DNA from: an uncultured bacterium
Lineage (GTDB): Bacteria; Bacillota; Clostridia; Oscillospirales; Ruminococcaceae
Assembly: GCA_934845495.1 (NCBI GenBank)
Contig: CAKWRB010000004.1
Span: 1 to 26,178 of the forward strand
DNA length: 26,178 nt
Direction of reading: 5' to 3'
This document shows, in pieces, positions 13,577-21,834 of the stretch (positions are counted from its first letter, which is position 1; each line of letters starts with the position of its first letter). A program made the position numbers and the translations under genes. The notes under the pieces were generated by a model. That model saw only the letters and a list, made by a program, of their open reading frames with translations. It was not told where the DNA came from and searched no databases.

Positions 13577-14389
13577 ATGAACCTGAATGAACAGTATGCC
13601 GGAGCCTGTGCGTCCTGGGTGCGGTACAGCCGGTACGAGTTCCGGCAGTTCCCGGACGGGGTGCGGGTGATGCCGGCAGCAGATGCAGTCCCCCAGCTCT
13701 ATAACCCGCTGGAGACTGCCTGGGAGATGCTGGCCGAGGCCATGGAGCTGGGGCGGCAGCGGCGGAAGGACCTTGCCGACATTGATGAAGCCGTGCTGCG
13801 CTTTGCGGAGCGGTACGGCCTGTTGGGAATTGCCGCTGACCTCCCCTCTGACCCGGACTTTCTCCGGAGCCGGGAAATTCTCCTGCCGGAGAACGACTTC
13901 GGCTTCACACCGGGGACAATCCCCATCGGAGAGTACCTGGATCGGTTCTTCCCGGAAGGCACCCTGCCCCGCCCGGAGGACACCCTCGGGACTGCCGCCG
14001 GTCGGGAGGACAGCTACAACCTGGTGTTCTCCCGGGGATACGGGGAACGGCTGGGCTGGATCCGGGATTACTTCGCTGGGCTGGAGCGGGTATACAACCA
14101 CCGGGACAGTGCTGGCTCGTCCCCACTGACCCGGCCCCACACCCTGCGCTATCAGGTGACCGACGACGGTGTACAGCCAAGACTCCAGTGGATTTTCCCC
14201 TCTCTGGAATCGGTACTGGATCTGGCACTGGCCCAGAGCCTCTGCGCCGAGGAACCAGTACTGCGGGTCTGCAAAAACTGCAGCAAAATCTACTACAACC
14301 CTCACGCTCGCAGCGAGTTCTGCTCCGTCCGGTGCCGCAACCAGTACAATGTCCGGGCCTGGCGCTCCCGCCGGCGGGAGAACGGCTGA
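13577..14389 (+). CDS. Zinc-finger protein of unknown function, paired with the sigma-like gene
   Basis: A 270-residue protein. The only recognisable part is a C-terminal four-cysteine zinc finger: C232-X2-C235, then FC249-X3-C253 in a context (CKNCSKIYYNP...FCSVRCRNQY) resembling CGNR-type or mobile-element DUF6076-like fingers. That identification is tentative. The upstream 230 residues show no motif I can name, though the segment before the finger (ESVLDLALAQSLCAEEPVLRVCKNC) is typical of that group. AAAGGAGG lies ten bases before the ATG, and it is coupled to the preceding sigma-like gene. It probably acts with that protein in control of the element; this is inference. Confidence 0.65.
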   Translation: MNLNEQYAGACASWVRYSRYEFRQFPDGVRVMPAADAVPQLYNPLETAWEMLAEAMELGRQRRKDLADIDEAVLRFAERYGLLGIAADLPSDPDFLRSREILLPENDFGFTPGTIPIGEYLDRFFPEGTLPRPEDTLGTAAGREDSYNLVFSRGYGERLGWIRDYFAGLERVYNHRDSAGSSPLTRPHTLRYQVTDDGVQPRLQWIFPSLESVLDLALAQSLCAEEPVLRVCKNCSKIYYNPHARSEFCSVRCRNQYNVRAWRSRRRENG

Positions 14390-14519
14390 GCCAGGGTCTG
14401 CCCGCTACCGGTCAAAGGCAGCGTTGCCCTCACCCCTTTTCACATACCGCCGCCCCGTGTCCCCGCCTTGGAAAACCCCGATGACATCACAGAGCCGGGT
14501 CTGGCGGTATAGCGCACTA

Positions 14520-14561
14520 GACCTTGCCCCTGGCAAGGTCGTGCGGCCGGGGACACCCCGG
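14520..14561. other. Two adjacent perfect hairpins in the non-coding gap before hsdR
   Basis: GACCTTGCC/GGCAAGGTC (14520-14540) and CCGGGG/CCCCGG (14547-14561) lie side by side without a T-run. The rest of 14390-14602 shows no supported gene. They may end or insulate the upstream operon, or be a binding or processing site. Confidence 0.45.
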
Positions 14562-14602
14562 CACCCCGTGAAGGAGTTGCAGCTGAAGTCTCCGCAAAAT
14601 AA

Positions 14603-14631
14603 TTGCGGGAATTGCCGGATTGTGGTAGAGT
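14603..14631 (+). promoter_or_regulatory. Putative promoter of the type I RM operon
   Basis: TTGCGG (14603-14608), a 17-base spacer and TAGAGT (14626-14631). The start point would be near 14638, about 50 bases before the chosen hsdR ATG. Confidence 0.5.
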
Positions 14632-14686
14632 AAAAGTATCTATAGACTGTTTTGACGAGGTCTACCCTGGAAAGCGAGGAAAGAGA

Positions 14687-17600
14687 ATGCGCAGCAATTT
14701 CACCTTTCTGGAAAAGGATTTTCCTGTCCTGGCCAACTTTGGCCAGATGGCGGAAAAATACTGCTTCAGCGACCCCAACTCCTGCCTGATGAAGCTAGGA
14801 ATGCTCGGAGAAACCATTGTCAATCTCATGTTTACCTACGACCGCATTCCTCTTCCAGAGGAAAACAATGCAGTCAGAAGGATTGATACTCTCTATCGTG
14901 AAGGCCTCCTGACCCAGGATCTGACTGATATTCTTCACGGGCTTCGAAAGGTTCGGAACAAGGCGGTTCATGAAAATTACGCTTCTGAGTCGGACGCAAA
15001 GGCGTTTCTGCAGATGGCCTATAGCCTCTGCGAGTGGTTCATGCAGACCTACGGGGACTGGAGCTATCAGCACCAGGATTTCGTCATGCCCGAATTTTCG
15101 GAATCCCCCGCCCCCATCGATCCCGCCGCAGAAGAGAAGCGGGAACTCCTGCTGACCGAACAGGCAGAAACTGCCGCTTCCCAGGCCCAGACTATTTCCA
15201 AGGAGAGCCGCCGCCAGCGTGCCAGTCAGATGGCAAGCCAGCGTCTGCGCTCCGAAGCGGAAACACGCTTTTTGATTGATCAGCAGCTCCGACAGGTGGG
15301 CTGGGAAGCTGATACCCAGAACCTGCGCTATTCCCAGGGAACCCGTCCCGTCAACGGACGAAATATCGCCATCGCCGAGTGGCCTACAAACTCCACTGTC
15401 GGCAATCGCGGCCGGGTGGATTATGCTCTGTTCATTGGTCTGCAGATGGTGGGAGTCATTGAGGCGAAGGCTGAGCACAAGGATATTCCTTCCGTCATCG
15501 ACTACCAGGGAAAGGACTATCCCCGCAACATTCGGGACGAAGACGCCCCCTATCAGATCGGCACCTGGGGCGATTACAAGGTTCCGTTTACATTCGCCAC
15601 CAACGGCCGGCCCTGTCTGGAGCAGTACAAAACAAAATCCGGCATTTGGTTTTTGGATCTTCGGCAGCCTTCCAATGTGCCGAAGGCGCTGCGGGGTTGG
15701 ATGAGCCCAGACAACCTTCGGGAACTGCTGGTCAAGGATCCCGCTGCGGGGAATCAGGCACTGGAGCAGATGCCGTTTGACCTGCTCCGGGACAAGGACG
15801 GACTGAACCTCCGGGACTACCAGCTGCGGGCAATCCAGGCGGCGGAACAAGCTATTATCGAAGGAAAGAATACCGCTCTGCTGGCCATGGCAACCGGTAC
15901 CGGTAAAACCCGGACGGTCCTGGGCATGATCTATCGTTTCCTCAAAACCGGACGGTTCAAGCGGGTTCTGTTCCTGGTGGACCGCACCGCATTGGGAGAA
16001 CAGGCGCTGGATGTATTCCGGGAAGTCAAGCTGGAAGACCTGATGCCCCTGGCAGATATCTACAACATCAAGGGGCTGGAAGATAAAGAGATTGAACGGG
16101 AAACCCGTATTCATGTCGCGACTGTGCAGGGCATGGTACGCCGCATTCTCTACAATGATGGAGAAACCATGCCTGCCGTCAACGACTACGACCTCATCAT
16201 CGTGGATGAGGCCCACCGGGGATACCTTCTGGATAAAGAGATGGGCGATACAGAACTGCTCTATCGGGACCAGCGGGACTATCAGAGCAAGTACCGCAGT
16301 GTGATCGAATATTTCGATGCCGTGAAGATTGCCCTGACTGCCACACCCGCTCTGCAGACCACCGAAATTTTCGGTCAGCCGGTATTCAAGTACACCTACC
16401 GGGAAGCAGTGATTGAAGGCTATCTGGTGGATCACGATGCGCCTCACAATCTGCACACCCGTCTGCGGGACGAGGGAATCCACTACCGTTCCGGCGATCC
16501 CATTACCATTTACGATCCTCTGACCGGAGAGATTACCAACAGCGAACTGCTGAATGATGAACTGGATTTCGATGTGGAGCAGTTTAATAAACGAGTGATT
16601 ACCCGTCCCTTCAACGAAGCGGTACTGACGGAAATCGCTCAGTACATCGACCCCGAAAATCCGGAAGAGCAGGGCAAAACTCTCATCTACGCAGTGGATG
16701 ACCAGCACGCCGATATGATTGTGGATATCCTCAAGAATCTCTACTCTGAATACGGGGTGGACAACGATGCCATTATGAAGATCACCGGCAGCGTAGGCGG
16801 CGGAAACCCCAAGAAGGTTCAGGAGGCCATCAAGCGCTTTAAGAATGAGCGGTATCCCAGCATTGCGGTCACCGTTGATTTGCTGACCACAGGCATTGAT
16901 GTCCCTGAGATCACCAATCTGGTCTTCCTGCGCCGGGTAAAATCCCGTATCCTGTTTGAACAGATGCTGGGCCGTGCGACCCGGCTCTGCCCCAAGATCC
17001 ATAAAACCCACTTTGAGATCTACGATCCGGTTGGGGTCTATGAATCACTGGAAGCCGTCAACACCATGAAGCCAGTGGTAACCAACCCCTCTGCCACCTT
17101 TGATCAGCTACTGTACGGTCTGGAAGTCATCGACGATGAAAACCAGATCGGCTATCAGATTGATCTGATCATCGCCAAGCTGCAGCGGCGCAAGCGCAGC
17201 CTGGACGACCGGACTATGGAACACTTTATCAACCTGACCGGCGGCAAGGACCCCACTGAATTTATCGAGCAGCTCAGGCAGGAAACTCCCCAGAAGGCCA
17301 AGGATCATATCCTGGAGCACCGGGAACTGTTCCGGCTGCTGGGCGAAACCCACGCCAACCATGGGCGTCCGGTGGTGGTGTCCAACGCCCCGGACGAGCT
17401 GGTCAGCCACACCCGAGGCTATGGCACTGGCAGCCGCCCGGAAGACTATCTGGATGCGTTTGCCGACTATGTCAAAACCCATCTCAATGAGGTTGCGGCG
17501 CTGAACATTGTCTGCACCCGGCCCAAAGAGCTGACCCGGGAGAGCCTGCGGGATCTGCGCCTGACGCTGGATCGGGAGGGCTTTACCACCCAGCAGCTGA

Positions 17601-17953
17601 ATACCGCTATTTCCGAGCTGACCAATGAGGAGATCACCGCCGACATCATCAGCCTGATCCGGCGGTATGCCATTGGCTCTACCCTCATCAGCCATGAAGC
17701 CCGGATTCGTCAGGCTGTGGATAAGCTGAAGAAAGCCCATAAGTTCAGCGCCATTGAACTGCGCTGGATCAGCCGCATCGAGAAATATCTGCTGGAGGAA
17801 TCGGTCCTCAATGTACAGGTGTTTGATGAAGACTTCCGATTCCGGGACGCAGGCGGTTTTAAGAAGATTGATCATATTTTCCAGAACAAGCTGGAGAGCA
17901 TTGTTCTGGAGCTCAACGAGTATCTGTATGACGATGGAGGCAGAATCGCATGA
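14687..17953 (+). CDS. hsdR: Type I restriction enzyme R subunit (HsdR) with N-terminal DUF4145/HEPN-like domain
   Basis: A 1088-residue motor and nuclease subunit of a type I restriction complex (R2M2S). Residues 1-120 form a DUF4145-type helical domain with a HEPN-like R90-N-K-A-V-H95 motif. The nuclease domain follows with D245 (GRVDYAL) and E259-A-K261. Next is an SF2 helicase: Walker A ATGTGKT (402-408), DEAH (507-510), TATPA (about 551), and motif VI QMLGRATR (about 759). The C-terminal part matches the EcoEI-type R domain. The ATG at 14687 is preceded by GAGGAAAG; an upstream in-frame TTG at 14603 overlaps the predicted promoter. The stop overlaps the next gene in ATGA, so the operon is coupled. 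Whether the complex can cut depends on hsdS, which carries an in-frame stop here. Confidence 0.95.
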   Translation: MRSNFTFLEKDFPVLANFGQMAEKYCFSDPNSCLMKLGMLGETIVNLMFTYDRIPLPEENNAVRRIDTLYREGLLTQDLTDILHGLRKVRNKAVHENYASESDAKAFLQMAYSLCEWFMQTYGDWSYQHQDFVMPEFSESPAPIDPAAEEKRELLLTEQAETAASQAQTISKESRRQRASQMASQRLRSEAETRFLIDQQLRQVGWEADTQNLRYSQGTRPVNGRNIAIAEWPTNSTVGNRGRVDYALFIGLQMVGVIEAKAEHKDIPSVIDYQGKDYPRNIRDEDAPYQIGTWGDYKVPFTFATNGRPCLEQYKTKSGIWFLDLRQPSNVPKALRGWMSPDNLRELLVKDPAAGNQALEQMPFDLLRDKDGLNLRDYQLRAIQAAEQAIIEGKNTALLAMATGTGKTRTVLGMIYRFLKTGRFKRVLFLVDRTALGEQALDVFREVKLEDLMPLADIYNIKGLEDKEIERETRIHVATVQGMVRRILYNDGETMPAVNDYDLIIVDEAHRGYLLDKEMGDTELLYRDQRDYQSKYRSVIEYFDAVKIALTATPALQTTEIFGQPVFKYTYREAVIEGYLVDHDAPHNLHTRLRDEGIHYRSGDPITIYDPLTGEITNSELLNDELDFDVEQFNKRVITRPFNEAVLTEIAQYIDPENPEEQGKTLIYAVDDQHADMIVDILKNLYSEYGVDNDAIMKITGSVGGGNPKKVQEAIKRFKNERYPSIAVTVDLLTTGIDVPEITNLVFLRRVKSRILFEQMLGRATRLCPKIHKTHFEIYDPVGVYESLEAVNTMKPVVTNPSATFDQLLYGLEVIDDENQIGYQIDLIIAKLQRRKRSLDDRTMEHFINLTGGKDPTEFIEQLRQETPQKAKDHILEHRELFRLLGETHANHGRPVVVSNAPDELVSHTRGYGTGSRPEDYLDAFADYVKTHLNEVAALNIVCTRPKELTRESLRDLRLTLDREGFTTQQLNTAISELTNEEITADIISLIRRYAIGSTLISHEARIRQAVDKLKKAHKFSAIELRWISRIEKYLLEESVLNVQVFDEDFRFRDAGGFKKIDHIFQNKLESIVLELNEYLYDDGGRIA

Positions 17954-19035
17954 ACAATCTCAACGCTGCAAACGAATCAAATCCCGAGGCTCTTTCTCTG
18001 CTGGAGCAGATGGGTCAGTTTGAGCTGATCCCCTGTGATTCTGCGTATGATTTTGAAGACAAGTCCCGGTTTACAAAGCTCAGCCCTTCTGAAGCCCAGA
18101 AGATGCATCTGAGTGCCGCTTATCAGCATCTTCCCTCCATGATGGCAGCCGGGACGCTGGCTCAGGCCTATATTGCCCGATTCCCGGAAGGCCTTCCCCA
18201 TACACTTACCGCGCTTAGGCAGGGCGGGTATGGTTCCATGATCCAGGGAAGCCATGGGTTTGTTGGATCTGCCTCCTTCTTCCCTGTCACTGGGCAGGCC
18301 CTTTTCCTGGGCGCCTTTACCGCCATGTCGGTGGCATCGGGGCAGTATTTCCTTACACAGATCAACAGCCGCCTGGAGGTAATCCATCGGGGAATCGGCG
18401 AAATCCTGGATTTCCTGTACGGCGATAAAAAGGCGGAGCTGATGTCTGAGATCAGCTTTACAAAATACGCCTATGAAAACTATGCTTCCATCATGGCGCA
18501 TGACTCCCAGCGAACCGCCACGATTGCCAGCCTGCAGAGCGCCAAAAAGGTCGCTATGAACGATATTGAGTTCTACATCCACGACCTTGGCTCTACTGTG
18601 GAATCTTCAGAGAAGGATCTGAAAAAGGTGCTGGATAAGACCGAACAGATCCGGGACAGCCTGCGGCTTTCTCTGGAGCTCTATACGATGAGCAGTCTGA
18701 TGGAAGTTTACTATGCTCAGAACTTCGATGCCGCTTACCTGCAGTATCTGCAGCAGGAGATGGAGGGGTATATCGAAAAGTGCGAAACCCGAATGCTGGG
18801 CAGCTTCAATCTGCTTCGGGGCAAGATCCTCGGCTCCAATAAGAAACCTTCTCTCCCTTTGGGAAAGGAAAAAGACTCCGCCGCGCTGGAGCAGAGGAGT
18901 CTTGACCTAATTGAATCGGCAGGCAGCAGCAATACCAAGGCTTTGCGGGAACTGATTTCCAATTCTCTGCACGCGGCAACAAAGCCGGCGGAATACTGCC
19001 TCACCCCAGACGGAACCATCTATTGCAAAAACTAA
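17950..19035 (+). CDS. Unrecognised protein encoded between hsdR and hsdM
   Basis: A 361-residue protein I do not recognise. It starts inside the hsdR stop (ATGA overlap) and ends 16 bases before hsdM, so it is made from the RM transcript in fixed proportion. Visible features: an acidic N-terminus; a small-residue-rich hydrophobic segment (about 103-135) that could insert in a membrane or be a buried helical hairpin; a predicted coiled-coil stretch (about 212-245, ESSEKDLKKVLDKTEQIRDSL); then a helical region and a loose C-terminal tail. No signal peptide, nuclease or nucleotide-binding motif is visible. Type I loci often carry extra genes (anti-restriction, toxin or defence partners), but this does not look like a known PrrC, RloC or Fic type. 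It could be a membrane effector, a scaffold or an RM modulator. Confidence 0.85.
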   Translation: MNNLNAANESNPEALSLLEQMGQFELIPCDSAYDFEDKSRFTKLSPSEAQKMHLSAAYQHLPSMMAAGTLAQAYIARFPEGLPHTLTALRQGGYGSMIQGSHGFVGSASFFPVTGQALFLGAFTAMSVASGQYFLTQINSRLEVIHRGIGEILDFLYGDKKAELMSEISFTKYAYENYASIMAHDSQRTATIASLQSAKKVAMNDIEFYIHDLGSTVESSEKDLKKVLDKTEQIRDSLRLSLELYTMSSLMEVYYAQNFDAAYLQYLQQEMEGYIEKCETRMLGSFNLLRGKILGSNKKPSLPLGKEKDSAALEQRSLDLIESAGSSNTKALRELISNSLHAATKPAEYCLTPDGTIYCKN

Positions 19036-19051
19036 ACGGAGGAATATCAAC

Positions 19052-20470
19052 ATGACCACCCAGGAGATCGTATCCAAGCTCTGGAATCTCTGCAATGTAC
19101 TGCGGGACGATGGCATTACCTATCATCAGTATGTCACCGAGCTGACCTATATTCTCTTTCTGAAAATGGCCAAAGAAACCGGGGTCGAACGCCAGATTCC
19201 GGAAGCTTACCGCTGGGATCAGCTGGCTTCCAAAAGCGGCATTGAGCTGAAAAAGTTCTACAAGGAGCTGCTGTCCCATTTGGGCGAGAACTGTACCGGA
19301 CGGGTGCGGGAAATCTACCAGGGAGCCGCCACCAACATTGACGAACCCAAGAATCTGGAGAAAATTATCTCTGCCATCAATGACCTGGACTGGTATTCGG
19401 CCCGGGAAGAAGGCCTGGGCAACCTGTATGAAGGCCTCCTGGAAAAGAACGCCAACGAGAAAAAATCCGGTGCGGGCCAGTACTTTACTCCCCGTGTTCT
19501 CATTGACGTGATGACCCGCCTCATGAAACCCCAGCCCGGAGAGCGCTGCAATGACCCTGCCTGCGGTACCTTTGGGTTTATGATTGCGGCGCATCAGTAT
19601 GTAAAGGATCACACCGATGATTTCTATGACCTGGATGCGGATCTGGCTGAATTTGAGCGGAAGGAAGCCTTTACCGGCTGCGAGCTTGTTCATGACACCC
19701 ATCGCCTGGCACTGATGAACGCCATGCTGCACGGCATTGAGGGACAGATCCTGTTGGGAGACACCCTCTCCAATTTGGGCAAACAGATGCACGATCTGGA
19801 TCTGGTGCTTACCAATCCGCCCTTCGGCACCAAAAAGGGTGGTGAGCGTGCCACCCGAGACGACTTCACCTTCCCCACCAGCAACAAACAGCTGAACTTC
19901 CTCCAGCATATCTATCGCAGCCTGAAGACCAACGGCAAAGCCCGAGCCGCTGTAGTGCTGCCGGACAATGTGCTCTTTGCCGATGGTGATGGAGAAAAAA
20001 TTCGCTGCGACCTGATGGACAAATGCAATCTGCATACCATTCTCCGCCTGCCCACTGGCATTTTCTATGCTCAGGGCGTCAAGACCAATGTTCTCTTCTT
20101 CACCCGGGGCAAGACCGACAAGGACAACACCAAGGAGGTATGGTTCTACGACCTGCGCACCAATATGCCCAGTTTCGGCAAGACCACACCGCTGAAGCCC
20201 GAGCATTTTACAAAGTTTGAAAGCGCTTATGAAGCAGAGGATCGCCATGCTGTGCAGGACGAGCGGTGGAGCGTTTTCACCCGGGAGCATATTGCCGAAA
20301 AGGGAAACAGCCTAGATCTGGGTCTGATCCGGGACGACTCAGTGCTGGACTACAACGACCTGCCCAATCCAGCAGAGAGCGCAGAGGAGGCCGCTGCCAA
20401 TCTGGAAGAGGCGGTAGACCTGCTGCGGAGCGTAATAAAGGAGTTGCGAGCTCTGGAGGTGCAGGACTGA
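19052..20470 (+). CDS. hsdM: Type I restriction-modification methylase subunit (HsdM)
   Basis: A 472-residue adenine-N6 DNA methyltransferase. The N-terminal helical HsdM_N domain (about 1-140) precedes the catalytic domain. AdoMet motif I is D168-P-A-C-G-T-F-G-F, where the more common form has GG in place of FG. Catalytic motif IV N255-P-P-F is intact, with GTKKGG after it. GGAGG lies before the ATG at good distance. The gene ends in TGATG, overlapping the start of hsdS, as in most type I loci. With a functional S subunit it would methylate both strands of a bipartite target. The helical C-terminus (EEAAANLEEAVDLLRSVIKELRAL) probably contacts HsdS. Confidence 0.95.
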   Translation: MTTQEIVSKLWNLCNVLRDDGITYHQYVTELTYILFLKMAKETGVERQIPEAYRWDQLASKSGIELKKFYKELLSHLGENCTGRVREIYQGAATNIDEPKNLEKIISAINDLDWYSAREEGLGNLYEGLLEKNANEKKSGAGQYFTPRVLIDVMTRLMKPQPGERCNDPACGTFGFMIAAHQYVKDHTDDFYDLDADLAEFERKEAFTGCELVHDTHRLALMNAMLHGIEGQILLGDTLSNLGKQMHDLDLVLTNPPFGTKKGGERATRDDFTFPTSNKQLNFLQHIYRSLKTNGKARAAVVLPDNVLFADGDGEKIRCDLMDKCNLHTILRLPTGIFYAQGVKTNVLFFTRGKTDKDNTKEVWFYDLRTNMPSFGKTTPLKPEHFTKFESAYEAEDRHAVQDERWSVFTREHIAEKGNSLDLGLIRDDSVLDYNDLPNPAESAEEAAANLEEAVDLLRSVIKELRALEVQD

Positions 20471-20997
20471 TGGCAAGAGGAAAGAAAAAGGAATCTCTGA
20501 CCCCAGAAGAGCGCCTCCAGGCAGCCCTGGTGCCAGAGAGCGAGCAGCCCTATAAGGTACCGGAGAATTGGTGCTGGACATATCTCACCAAAGGAGCAGC
20601 AGAATGTCTCGATTCATTTAGAAAACCAATTAACGCATCCGAACGAGCCAATAGAGAGGGAGATATTCCTTATTATGGTGCAACAGGACAGGTAGGCTGG
20701 ATCGATGATTTTCTTACTAACGAACAATTGGTATTAGTTGGTGAGGACGGTGCACCCTTTCTTGACCTAATTAAAGATAAAGCCTATATAATTGAAGGAA
20801 AGGCATGGGTCAACAATCACGCACACATTTTACGGTCCCATTTCGGAAATACTGGAAACCTGTTTTTAATGCATTATCTTAATATTTTTAATTATCATGA
20901 TTTTGTGAACGGAACTACTCGTTTAAAGTTGACTCAAGGTAGCATGGACACAATGCCAGTCCCACCCCTCCCTGAGCAACAGCGTTTTGTTGACTGA
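20470..20997 (+). CDS. hsdS: HsdS specificity subunit, N-terminal half (interrupted by in-frame TGA)
   Basis: Type I specificity subunit, first half: 175 residues with the first target-recognition domain (about 37-160) ending in the conserved PPLPEQQRFVD. The frame stops at TGA 20995-20997, exactly where homologues continue as VDRIESLF. The same frame then reads on without another stop through the central conserved helix (20998-21138) into the second half (to 21810). A single CGA to TGA change would explain the break. It starts at ATG 20470 inside the hsdM stop. TRD1 is clearly more AT-rich than the conserved parts on either side. The product would be a half-subunit lacking the central helix needed for correct HsdM placement, unless read through. 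It could instead be a sequencing error. Confidence 0.88.
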   Translation: MARGKKKESLTPEERLQAALVPESEQPYKVPENWCWTYLTKGAAECLDSFRKPINASERANREGDIPYYGATGQVGWIDDFLTNEQLVLVGEDGAPFLDLIKDKAYIIEGKAWVNNHAHILRSHFGNTGNLFLMHYLNIFNYHDFVNGTTRLKLTQGSMDTMPVPPLPEQQRFVD

Positions 20998-21138
20998 ATT
21001 GAAAGCCTGTTTGCCAAGCAGGACGAGGCCAAGCAAAAGGCCCAGGAAGCCCTGGACAGCTTTGAAACCCACAAATCCGCCATCCTCCACAAAGCCTTCA
21101 CCGGCGAGCTCACCGCCCAGTGGAGAAAAGAACATGGC

Positions 21139-21810
21139 GTGGGGATGGAGACTTGGGAAAAGAAAGCGTTGGGCGATATTACAGACATCTTATCAAGTAA
21201 AAGAATTTATAAAGAAGAATATACCGCTAGCGGGATTCCATTTTTCAGGTCTTCTGAGGTCGTAGATTTATATGATACTGGAAACACTGAACCTACTTTT
21301 TTTATAAGCGAACAGAGATATGAGGAGATCAAGAATCAACATGGTGTTCCTGGTGTCGGGGATTTGCTTGTGACTTCAGTCGGAACGATAGGAAAGACTT
21401 GGATTGTTGATAATAGAAAGTTCTATTATAAAGACGGAAACCTGACGCAGGTGAGGAAAAGTAAATTATTAGATATGAGATTTTTGCAATTCTATATTAT
21501 GTCACCGGAATTTAAGGAACAAATTGAAGAAACAGTTTCCGGAAGTGCGTATAATGCACTTACTATTGTAAAGTTTAAAAAAATCCGTTTGCCTATTCCA
21601 TCTGTTGTAGAACAATCCAGAATCGTCCGCATCCTTGATGGTCTCCTTACCAAAGAGCAGCAGGCCAAGGAAGCTGCCGAAGGGGTGCTGGAGCAGATTG
21701 ACCTCATCAAAAAAGCCATCCTCGCCCGAGCCTTCCGCGGTGAGCTGGGCACCAACGATCCCAGCGAGGAGAGCGCAGTGGAGCTGCTAAAGGCTCTTTT
21801 TGAGGCGTAA
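21139..21810 (+). CDS. hsdS: HsdS specificity subunit, C-terminal half
   Basis: Second half of the interrupted specificity subunit, in the same frame as 20470-20997. A start at GTG 21139 or ATG 21145 gives about 223 residues: TRD2 (about 3-150), the conserved LPIPSVVEQSRIVRILDGLL, and the distal conserved helix with AILARAFRGELGTN, which repeats the central AILHKAFTGELTAQW. No good ribosome site precedes 21139, so independent translation is doubtful; the central helix lies upstream at 20998-21138 and would be lost. Together the halves would be about 446 residues, normal for HsdS. TRD2 is AT-rich and the conserved helices GC-rich, indicating past domain exchange. If the stop is real, the whole locus 20470-21810 is best viewed as a broken or conditionally read hsdS. 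Confidence 0.85.
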   Translation: MGMETWEKKALGDITDILSSKRIYKEEYTASGIPFFRSSEVVDLYDTGNTEPTFFISEQRYEEIKNQHGVPGVGDLLVTSVGTIGKTWIVDNRKFYYKDGNLTQVRKSKLLDMRFLQFYIMSPEFKEQIEETVSGSAYNALTIVKFKKIRLPIPSVVEQSRIVRILDGLLTKEQQAKEAAEGVLEQIDLIKKAILARAFRGELGTNDPSEESAVELLKALFEA

Positions 21811-21834
21811 GATACAATAACAAGGAGTGATTAT

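Noticed and set aside
14795..17011. 738-residue minus-strand frame opposite hsdR
   Set aside because: It is fully inside hsdR on the other strand and shows no recognisable motif.
20995..20997. TGA as a recoded amino acid
   Set aside because: Other genes here, including hsdR, hsdM and ricT, end in TGA at the expected place, and no selenocysteine-type context is evident, so a nonsense change is simpler.
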